Shown here piece by piece: positions 20,682-28,280 of a stretch of DNA of 64,000 bases. The DNA is from Tilletia caries (taxonomy: Eukaryota; Basidiomycota; Exobasidiomycetes; Tilletiales; Tilletiaceae): the NCBI GenBank assembly GCA_032718865.1, contig JALUTQ010000045.1:868001-932000 (forward strand), in the 5' to 3' direction. The notes beneath the pieces were generated by a model that worked only from the letters and a program-made list of their open reading frames with translations, did not search any database and was not told the origin of the DNA. Every line of letters starts with the position of its first letter. The stretch's first letter is position 1. A program made the translations under genes and the position numbers.

Positions 20682-22571
20682 TCAGGCGTAAAAGAGGTCC
20701 GTCGGATCCAAATCGCCAAAGGTGGCAGCCTGCCGCGCATAGTTGTCGCGCAGGTACACCAGATAGGCGTCCGATTGCCACCCTCCTCGGGTCTTGATCT
20801 CGTCCATGCCTCTACCCGCCGCAAAGAACAGAGTGGCCCCTCCGATGCGGAAGCAGTGACCAGTGACGGGGTCACGACCGGCGTCTTTGAGCCATGAATT
20901 GACGGTACGAGCAAACAAGCTCTCGGTGAGTTCATTCCGAGAACCAGAGCGTCCAAGGTAGGAAAAGGCGCCAATGGTAGTCGCGTCCTCATCTGCACGA
21001 GGTGCATTCACGTGTCGGTGCCGCCCGACCGCCACTACCGGGCAAAGCGCCGGCATGTGCCGCTGCTGAGGAGCAATGCGATCCAGGCCAGCCGTACCGC
21101 GCGCCTTCTCGGTGGGAAGAGCAAGGATGACAGACGACGGCCCTCCGGCTTTGAAAGAAGGTTGGTCCAAAAGATGCACCCAACATGCCCGGTCCGTCGG
21201 TGGGTATGATGCCGACCGCACTGTGACCTCTCCCGGGCGACTCATGGAATAGAACGCAAAAATGGCTGCTGCTGCTATGGCCACATGGGCCCGATCCTCT
21301 GATTGTGCCGCCGCTGCCGCGATGACCGTGATGTCGTTGAGGCGCACCGGTCTTCTCTTCTCCAGAGGAGGAAGGCAGTTGATTGTGAGCGCCTTTTCGA
21401 AGGCGCGAGTGTCGGCTTTGTCGAGAGCCCATGGGAGACGATGAATGCGATGCCAGTACGCAAGCGCAAACTGGCGCTGGCTGACCGTGCCTGCCCGTAG
21501 GGTCGTCATACCTTTGCGCAGGTACATGAGGAGAATGTTCTGGGCAGCCGGAAATCGATAGTGGGTCGGGAGACCGAGCTCATCGCACCACGACAAGTAG
21601 GCAATGATGTGGCCCGCATACTTTTTCCTGGTGCCGAGTTTCACCGACGACCACAGGAGCTCCGAAGCCTTATGCACGACCCGCATGTCTGCTGATCCGT
21701 GCGCGCGCACCACCAAATGGCGTGCTGGCGTGAGGAGAAGGGGAACGTTCGCTTTCGGATTGATGGCTTGCGCCGCGTCCGCGGTCATGACGCACGTTGG
21801 AACATTATCCGGGCTCAACGATGCCCATACCTCCGAGGCGGTGGTCACACGTGCAGGAACCATGAGCCCCAGAGATGGTGATGTAGCCGGAACGCCCGGT
21901 GCCAACGAGCGCGGCGAGGCGGGCTCCGACCCTGGCACCGGAGTGGAGTCGGGTGCCGACGCGCTGCGATCAGCAAGGGAAGATGGGAGTGGGCGCGGAG
22001 CCGAAGACAGGGAGGCCGATGAGCCGTACCCCGAAGAGGGAGAAGCCGAAGGAAGATGCGAAGTGGCCCGCCAGCGCCGATCGCGAGTGGGGGACTGTCC
22101 CGCTGTGGGAGCCGAAGCTGACGATGACGTGGAAATTGAGGACGGGGAAGCAGAGAAAGAAGGAGCCGAGATCTCTATGCGCCACCGACGATCCCGCCGA
22201 GCCGCGACCGTGCTCATGGGCTCAGAGCCTGGCGCTGCCGGAGACACTGGAGAAGTGGGAGACGAGAGAGGTTGTGTCACTGCCGCGATGCGCCAGCGCC
22301 GATCCCGTCGGCCGCCAGCAGCCATCGAGGCTGTCGAACGGAGGATGTGCTGAGTGGTAGAGACGGAAGCATAGAGAGCGGAGATTGATGAGCGGCAGCG
22401 CCGATCACGACGAGGACCGTCGGTGGGCGCGCTTGGAAGGAGAGGAGAAGGAGAGACCGTAGCCGAGGAAACTGTAGCTGAGAGAACTGAAGAAGGGGGC
22501 ATGTTGTCGATTGGCGATGAGGCCGTCTCCCGTCGCAAACGACACCGACGAGAGACCTGCGACGCGATCAT
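20682..22571 (-). CDS. DIRS-like tyrosine recombinase
   Basis: 629 aa from ATG 22571-22569, which overlaps the RNase H stop as ATGA. The first about 230 residues are low-complexity Ser/Pro/Ala with recurring R-R-D-R-R-W-R arginine patches (four or more copies). These could be a variable DNA- or RNA-binding tail. The recombinase fold begins near residue 270 (SVKLGTRKKYAGHIIAYLSWC). Catalytic residues look intact: Arg in FYSMSRPGEVTVR, HxxR in GHCFRIGGATL, Trp in TRGGWQSDAY, and a nucleophile Tyr among VYLRDNY. It would integrate a circular cDNA without target duplication. The intact frame contrasts with the LINE and Fot1 copies. Confidence 0.85.
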   Translation of the reverse strand: MIASQVSRRCRLRRETASSPIDNMPPSSVLSATVSSATVSPSPLLPSAPTDGPRRDRRCRSSISALYASVSTTQHILRSTASMAAGGRRDRRWRIAAVTQPLSSPTSPVSPAAPGSEPMSTVAARRDRRWRIEISAPSFSASPSSISTSSSASAPTAGQSPTRDRRWRATSHLPSASPSSGYGSSASLSSAPRPLPSSLADRSASAPDSTPVPGSEPASPRSLAPGVPATSPSLGLMVPARVTTASEVWASLSPDNVPTCVMTADAAQAINPKANVPLLLTPARHLVVRAHGSADMRVVHKASELLWSSVKLGTRKKYAGHIIAYLSWCDELGLPTHYRFPAAQNILLMYLRKGMTTLRAGTVSQRQFALAYWHRIHRLPWALDKADTRAFEKALTINCLPPLEKRRPVRLNDITVIAAAAAQSEDRAHVAIAAAAIFAFYSMSRPGEVTVRSASYPPTDRACWVHLLDQPSFKAGGPSSVILALPTEKARGTAGLDRIAPQQRHMPALCPVVAVGRHRHVNAPRADEDATTIGAFSYLGRSGSRNELTESLFARTVNSWLKDAGRDPVTGHCFRIGGATLFFAAGRGMDEIKTRGGWQSDAYLVYLRDNYARQAATFGDLDPTDLFYA

Positions 22572-25110
22572 GGGTGAAGGGCAGCGCCTAAGACTCCTTG
22601 CCACGGCGCGGCCCAATCGAACTCGAGGGGGGCAAACAGCGAGCAGTCGCCCCTAGAGGGAGCGTCGGCCGGGTTGTCCGCCGACGCGATGTAGGACACG
22701 GACATGGTGATGTTGCGTCCCGATGCCAGTTCCGCAATCGATGCCAAACACCGATTCGTCCACCGGCTCCGTGACCGTCCTTTGCGCACAGCATACACCA
22801 CCCCCATGTTGTCCACCGCAAATTTCACCACACATTCCTTTGCCCCCGCCGCCACGCAGGCCTGCAGAGCCAAGTGCAGGGCCCAGGCTTCCATTACCCC
22901 GATGTCAACATCATCGTTATCGATGGCGCCCGGGAGTGGCCAGAAGCAGGCACGACCGTCCAAGACCACGCCGCAGCCCAGGTCGGAGGCGTCCGAGTAG
23001 AGGGTGTGCTCGTACGATGTCGTAGGGATGTGGAATGAGCGTGCGAGTGAAGGTGTCTGGAGGAATCCCAGCCATTCCCGGACTTCGGCATGCGCGGCCG
23101 TTGACAACGCCAAGCTGTGCCAGGGGAAAGAGCGGTCAAAGCGAGAGCGCAGCGCGTAGAGAGCGTTGAGGTGGCTGCGCCGCTCGGAGAATATTGCGCA
23201 AGTGTGGACGAGAGTGCCGAGAACGCTGGAAGTTTGGCGGTAATTGACCTGCTTAGGTTGGAGGAAAGCCGACAGCTTGCGAAGGTACTTTTTCCCTTTT
23301 TCTCTTCGGTGAGGGCGACTGTGCCAGCGTCAAGATCCCATTCAAACCCCAACAGCGTGAAACGACGCGTCCATCCGAAGCGCTTCGTCGCGTGAACTTT
23401 CCACCCGAAGCAGTTGACCGCCGCGTATACGTCCGCCTCGGGGGGCGGAGGCTGACCCAGCTCTGCGTCGTGCAAGACCATGTGGTCATCCGCGAAGTGG
23501 CGCGCCCGTAGGGATGGTAACTGGTGCTCCAGCCAAGCGCAGGAGACGTCGCACAGTTGGCCAAAGACGGCCGACATCGTCGCGATCCCGAACATGCCGA
23601 CAACCCACACGAAGAGTTGGCCGGCGACCCCAAACACAAAGCGACGTCTTTGAGCCGGGAGGTTCGGAACCTGCTGATATGCGTCCGCCAAATCATACCC
23701 CATGACCTGCGCTGTGCTTGATGCTCCAGAAAGAAGCACCTGAGTAGGGAGAGAGGGGAAAGAGAAGAAGCAGCCAAACTAGTTAGCCTCGGATAGAACT
23801 TAGGCGCAGACAACGAAGGGTACGGCAGCGTCTGGGGAGAAATGGATCAGGGTGGGTTCGAGGCTTGCTGCCGCCGGCATCAACATCTCGCCCCGACCGA
23901 GGACTGCGCCCCTTGCCTGCCGCCTGCCTACGGAATATGAAGTGGTGGGGAGCCAATGGCTGCCTGTTCCACAGCGGGGCCCCGCGGTAACGACCCAAAG
24001 CCGGAGTACCTGGGGTGCCAAAGGAAGGCGCGCAGTGACAGCACGCAGCTGGACACCGACAGAAAGGGTCCGTGGTGACGGCGCAAAGCCAGATACCAGG
24101 AGGGAAGGACGCACGGCGACGGCGCGAGGCCAGAGAACCGGCAGAGCAGCTGTGGTGACGGCGCGAGGCCAGAGTACCAGGAGAAGGACAATGTGGCGAC
24201 GGCGCAAAGCCAGAGTACCAGGGCGACGGCGCAAGGCCAGAGTACCCGAAGAAGCCGACCAGCACGGCGACGGCGCAAGGCCAGAGTCCGGCTGGCGGTG
24301 GAGCACGGCGACGGCGCATGGGCCAGAGTACCGGCGAGAGAAGGAGAGTGATGATGACGGCACGATGGCCAGAGAACCAGCTGCTGAAGGAGGGAAAGAG
24401 GGAAGTGGTGCTGGCACATCCTGCATAGGCCAGGGTAACGACTGGGATAACAGGAGACTGAGAACAGGGAGAGCAACTCACTTTGACCTCTTCCAACAGG
24501 AACCACTCGCATTCCCATGGCTCGTCCTTGACTTCCTTGTTGATCGACTCCGGTATGCCGCTAAAACCAGGACCAACCGAAGAGTGCGGCGACCAGGATG
24601 CATTGAAGCAGACCCTGTTCTTCTCCGGTTTGGTGGTCGTCGCTGGTGTGTGGACGATGGTGAGAGGAATCGAAACAAATGGACCAGCCACATTTTCGAT
24701 TTCCGCCTGTGTGAAAGGGCCGTAGGCCCAACCCTCTTCTAGGGCCTTCTCCTTCCACTTTTCAACCACAGGGAGCTGCTCCGCCTTGAAATGGTTAGGA
24801 GCCACGTATGTTCGCAACGGCATGGTGAGCGGACCCATGGAGAATCCCGAGGCTACTCCGTCCACAACGTGAGACAGCCGTACCTGGTGCGAAGCTGGCA
24901 GGATCCTCAGCGCGGTCTCAAACGCTGACGGCACCAACGATGAGCATCGTGCCGCCGTAAAGTCGTGGGACGCCGACTGCAGCTCAGTTTGATGAGGTGT
25001 TTGAGCACTTGACGGCGGGGTGACCGTCGGTTCCACATTTGGAACAGTAGTGACCGAAGCTGCACCGTCCGATCTTCGGCAGGCACTCTTTGCCGCAATT
25101 GAATCGGTGG
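22568..25110 (-). CDS. DIRS-like reverse transcriptase/RNase H with intron
   Basis: The 5' part, in the +1 frame relative to gag from about 25110, reaches GPLTMPLRTYVAPNHFKAEQ and EGWAYGPFTQAEIENVAGPF, and ends in a GTGAGT at 24481. After a 742-bp segment ending in CTACTCAG, translation resumes at 23739 in the same phase with MGYDLADAYQQVP and the catalytic box ARHFADDHMVLHD (FADD replaces YxDD). Near 23296 the frame moves by -1 at G GGA AAA. The RNase H follows: TLYSDASDLGCGVV, KFAVDNMGVVYAV and the terminal ASADNPADAPSRG. The stop TGA (22570-22568) overlaps the recombinase ATG. No ATG begins the RT frame, so expression probably depends on gag readthrough, frameshifting or splicing. Confidence 0.8.
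23740..24481 (-). other. 742-bp intron-like insertion with minisatellite in RT
   Basis: Bounded by AAA|GTGAGTTG and CTCTCCCTACTCAG|GTG, both good spliceosomal sites. Joining the flanks keeps the RT frame and brings the two halves of the palm together. Its middle (23990-24400) carries about nine degenerate copies of GGYGACGGCGCRARGCCAGAGTACC (plus-strand sense) at 35-60 bp spacing. One frame stays open through most of it, giving repetitive LALRRR/LAPSP peptides, but ends at 23783, so an unspliced transcript cannot make full RT. The length is not a multiple of three. Confidence 0.7.
23990..24400. repeat. Degenerate minisatellite, 25-bp core
   Basis: Repeats of a GACGGCGCAAGGCCAGAGTACC-like core separated by variable 10-35 bp spacers, for example around 24089, 24120, 24156, 24193, 24224, 24259, 24308 and 24355. 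It lies wholly inside the intron-like segment of the DIRS-like RT. Similar cores were not seen elsewhere in the window. Confidence 0.7.
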
Positions 25111-26492
25111 CAGAAGACCAACGGCTTTCCTTTCCACCTCCAACCCAGGCGGCTGATGTTCTCAAGGCTGGGGGAGTGTGGCTGAGGGTAGTTCTTGAAG
25201 TCGTGGTCCGTCTGCCGGAGGCAAGCCGTGCAGAATTCGAGCGCCGGTCTTCCAGCGCTGTCGTCGCGAGGGCCTGTGGGAACGCTAGCGCCACCATCCC
25301 GGCCTGAAGAGGAGGGAGGCGCCCGCCGAAAGGGCTTGTTGTTGTCGTCCCAATCGCGATGGCGACGCTTGCCCGTTCCATGAGACGATCCTTCGCCCTG
25401 TTGGGAGTGAGAGGTCTGATTCTGACGCTTGGGCGTAGCCGGACCAGATGAGAGATGGGCGGGCGCGGGAACTGCAGCTGGAACGTTGAATATGGCCGGT
25501 TTCTGGGCATCCTCCATAGCCTTGCCGATGCGATTAATGTCGTCCCCTTCAGCCTTGAGCAGCTCTGCGACCCAGGTTTCGCCGATGCCCGTGAAATCGT
25601 CCACAAAGCCAGGCGGCTTGCCGCACTGCCTCTCAGCCTTCCGAACCATGTCGGCATTGATGGCGCCAACGTCAAAAGCCATTCCGACCCCCGGCTCACG
25701 CTTTGCCCACATCGCCTCTAGGGTTTGCTTGATGTACCGGCGCCACACTGGCCAGTGGATGTCTGCCGCCCGTGTCATGATCTCAACGTGCAGATCTTCC
25801 AGGATGTTTGCATGGCTCTTGTTCGCCTCCGCCGCCGGCGGGGCCACTGCTCGGCAGATGGTCGCCAAGGCCTGAATGGCCTGGTGTGTGGGTCCGCGTG
25901 GAAGGAAATTGTCCTTGCGATAGGCATCGTTAATGCGCTCTTGCTGCTTGGCGTTGAGAGGGAAGGTGAGGGTCTTTCGAGTTTCACCATCCTCTGCACC
26001 CACGAACGCCTCGACCGTGAGCCAGATGAGAGGAGGTCGCACGCCCTTCCTCACGAGCTCGACAATGTCAGCCGGAATCGAGTATGTCGCGCCCGGCCAA
26101 GGAACAACTACCGCGCTCGCGTGTCCAGGATCCACTTCCCAGGACGGAAGACCGACAGCGTCTTTGTCCTTGTCGGCTTCTTTTCCCGCCCGAAGCTCGT
26201 CGATGATCTCCTTGGTGACCTTGGTCACCTCCTTGACCGCAGCTGTAGCGGCCTGTGCCACTACCTGCGCGATGGCGTTTGCCTCCTGCTGCTGATTTTC
26301 TGCCATCTTGGTTTGAGAGATGTCTATGTCGTCTGTGAAGTTTGAGTTAGTTCCTACTTCTTGAAGCGAGCGAGCGAGCAAGTCGAGCGACTGATGGTTC
26401 TCTCGACGCAGCCTCGCGTCTTCGCTCTCGTGTTTATTTTCACTCTCCTTGCTCATCTCACTACCTCGCAAGGCTCCGCGTTCCGCTCTCAT
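24984..26492 (-). CDS. DIRS-like gag protein
   Basis: 502 aa from a true ATG at 26492 (a second in-frame ATG lies 12 codons on). Residues 60-110 are Gln/Ala-rich and helical. The centre is mostly helical with Trp-containing blocks (DIHWPVWRRYIKQTLEAMW; FVDDFTGIGETWVAELLK) as in capsid-like domains. Positions 340-410 are Ser/Gly/Arg-rich. The C-terminus has a Cys-rich region ending in a retroviral-type knuckle, CSKCGTDGHPAVKC (CX2CX4HX4C). The RT frame begins before the gag stop, in the +1 frame. Assignment as gag rests on the zinc knuckle and on position upstream of RT. Confidence 0.75.
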   Translation of the reverse strand: MRAERGALRGSEMSKESENKHESEDARLRRENHQSLDLLARSLQEVGTNSNFTDDIDISQTKMAENQQQEANAIAQVVAQAATAAVKEVTKVTKEIIDELRAGKEADKDKDAVGLPSWEVDPGHASAVVVPWPGATYSIPADIVELVRKGVRPPLIWLTVEAFVGAEDGETRKTLTFPLNAKQQERINDAYRKDNFLPRGPTHQAIQALATICRAVAPPAAEANKSHANILEDLHVEIMTRAADIHWPVWRRYIKQTLEAMWAKREPGVGMAFDVGAINADMVRKAERQCGKPPGFVDDFTGIGETWVAELLKAEGDDINRIGKAMEDAQKPAIFNVPAAVPAPAHLSSGPATPKRQNQTSHSQQGEGSSHGTGKRRHRDWDDNNKPFRRAPPSSSGRDGGASVPTGPRDDSAGRPALEFCTACLRQTDHDFKNYPQPHSPSLENISRLGWRWKGKPLVFCHRFNCGKECLPKIGRCSFGHYCSKCGTDGHPAVKCSNTSSN

Positions 26493-26785
26493 ATGCAGAA
26501 CTAATCATCGTCCACGACTCGCACAAAGGATCTGCCTCCGTTTCCCTATCTTCTCGCACGCCAACAAAGGCATGCTTATCTTTCCATCCCGTATCGTACA
26601 GGACAGTGAAGGGCATATAAGAGCTCCCTACTCTCGATCCCTTCCATATCCCTGTTTTCCTCTTTTCCTTACCGTCAATACATCACTCAAGTTCAACGTC
26701 TAGGAACCATCCAGATTGTGAGCAGCAGAGGTGTAGCACGGGAAGCCGATCTATTCCGGTTGAGTTAGCAACCTCCACCAGATTC
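26493..26785. other. 5' flank of the DIRS-like element
   Basis: Probable 5' non-coding part of the retroelement. It holds CATATAAGAGC (26613-26623), which reads as a TATA-like box only on the plus strand. No inverted counterpart was found at the other end. The first MITE begins at 26789 after a TAA. Confidence 0.35.
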
Positions 26786-26788
26786 TAA

Positions 26789-27234
26789 GGCGGTGATCAG
26801 TTGCGAGCGCGCTCACCTTGAAAAATGAGCGCGCGCTCTGTTTTTTTTTTGGGCCGACATGAAAGCGCACGCATGTTCAGTTCCGCGTTTTCAGAGCCGG
26901 GGGCCCAAAAATTTCAGAGCGCCCTCACTCAGTTCTGAGCGCGGCGCTGGGCCGACCTATTTCGATCGGCCCACCTCTTCGAGCGCGCGCTCTGGCTCCC
27001 GCTCGATTACAGAAGCATCACGTGACGTTTGTATTGATCACAAAATCAATACAAACCACAAAATGAGAAAGCAGAGGCCGAGCCGGAGAAAGCAGAGCGC
27101 ACTTTCCGGCGCAAGCGTTGTTCAGTTGTGGGCGCGCGCTCTGAGAAGCAGATTTTTCAGAGCGCGGCGCGAGGGGCCTCGCGCTCTGTGTTTGAGCGCC
27201 CTTTTTGAGCGCGCGCCCGCAACTGATCACCGCC
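26789..27234 (+). mobile_element. MITE family A, copy 1
   Basis: 446 bp with inverted ends GGCGGTGATCAGTTGCG...CGCAACTGATCACCGCC, flanked by TAA (26786-26788 and 27235-27237). It is rich in the palindrome GAGCGCGCGCTC and carries a 12-bp central inverted repeat GTTTGTATTGAT-CACAAA-ATCAATACAAAC. It has no coding capacity that makes sense. The 3-bp TNA target is typical of PIF/Harbinger-like MITEs. Copies 2 and 3 are almost identical, so the family moved recently. Confidence 0.85.
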
Positions 27235-27237
27235 TAA

Positions 27238-27676
27238 GGCCCTGTCCAGTTGCGAGCGCCCCCACTTTGAAAAATGAGCGCGCGCTCGGTGGGCCGACAT
27301 GTGGCGCGCGACTGTCCAGTTGCGCATTTTCAGGGCCGGCGGCCCAGAATTTTCAGAGCGCGCTCACTCACAATTCTCGCGCTCTCTGGGCCCACCTCCC
27401 GAGGTCGGCCCACAGAGCGCGCGCCCTCCCGCCCGCTCTGACAATTACAACCACGTTACACCGCCATTGTAATCCAAATGAGAAGAAATACAAAGTCACA
27501 AAATGAGATAGCAAAAGCCGTCCCGGTCAAAAGCAGAGCCCACTTCCCAGCGCGAGGGTTGTCCAGTTGCCAGCGCGCGCCCTATGAGCGCAAATTTTCA
27601 GAGCGCGGCGCGAGGGGCTCGCGCCCAGTGGGTTGAGCGCCAAAATCAGGGCGCGCGCTCGCAACTGGACAGGGCC
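27238..27676 (+). mobile_element. MITE family B
   Basis: 439 bp with inverted ends GGCCCTGTCCAGTTGCGAGCG...CGCTCGCAACTGGACAGGGCC, flanked by TAA on both sides, each shared with a neighbouring family A element. It follows the same internal plan as family A (GAGCGCGCGCTC blocks, a GGGCCGACATG segment, an AAATGAGA segment) but is strongly diverged. The central palindrome is lost. It is in the same orientation as both flanking copies. Confidence 0.85.
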
Positions 27677-27679
27677 TAA

Positions 27680-28124
27680 GGCGGTGATCAGTTGCGAGCG
27701 CGCTCACCTTGAAAAATGAGCGCGCGCTCTGTTTTTTTTTTGGGCCGACATGAAAGCGCACGCATGTTCAGTTCCGCGTTTTCAGAGCCGGGGGCCCAAA
27801 AATTTCAGAGCGCCCTCACTCAGTTCTGAGCGCGGCGCTGGGCCGACCTATTTCGATCGGCCCACCTCTTCGAGCGCGCGCTCTGGCTCCCGCTCGATTA
27901 CAGAAGCATCACGTGACGTTTGTATTGATCACAAAATCAATACAAACCACAAAATGAGAAAGCAGAGGCCGAGCCGGAGAAAGCAGAGCGCACTTTCCGG
28001 CGCAAGCGTTGTTCAGTTGTGGGCGCGCGCTCTGAGAAGCAGATTTTCAGAGCGCGGCGCGAGGGGCCTCGCGCTCTGTGTTTGAGCGCCCTTTTTGAGC
28101 GCGCGCCCGCAACTGATCACCGCC
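27680..28124 (+). mobile_element. MITE family A, copy 2
   Basis: 445 bp, apparently identical to copy 1 apart from one T fewer in a T run (AGCAGATTTTCAG against AGCAGATTTTTCAG). Flanked by TAA (27677-27679 and 28125-28127). Only about 150 bp separate it from the GAA1 start codon, so it may influence that promoter. Confidence 0.85.
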
Positions 28125-28280
28125 TAACAGAGCTTCCTTCCATCGGATAAATAGACACGCTCGTCGGATAAATAGGCACGGATAAACCACACACGTGATG
28201 TTGCGCAGATAGACGATGACCTTCGCAGTTCGCAGCACCTTCGCCTCGACGCATGGACCATCGCAGCAAACACACAGACG

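Larger units (their letters stand above)
20682..26492 (-). mobile_element. DIRS-like tyrosine-recombinase retrotransposon (coding core)
   Basis: Minus-strand order gag - RT - RNase H - tyrosine recombinase, with no DDE integrase or protease and no LTRs: the DIRS-type plan. Coordinates cover only the coding core. The ends were not resolved. Consecutive ORFs change frame at each junction (gag to RT +1, RT to RNase H -1, RNase H to recombinase through ATGA). The RT is interrupted by a 742-bp intron-like segment. The Fot1 element ends about 610 bp beyond its 3' side, and the MITE array starts about 300 bp beyond its 5' side, so this is a transposon island. Confidence 0.85.

Noticed and set aside
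23800..24426. ORF with repeated LALRRR and LAPSP peptides
   Set aside because: It is the translation of the minisatellite in the RT intron and lacks a start codon context; reported as a repeat instead.
20073..26785. Terminal repeats for the DIRS-like element
   Set aside because: By-eye comparison of both flanks in direct and inverted sense gave no match longer than chance, so no ends were annotated.
26859..27506. 215-codon plus-strand ORF, also found at 27750 and (inverted) 57089
   Set aside because: The same peptide start recurs because it lies in the MITE family A sequence. Composition follows the GAGCGC repeats and no domain is visible.
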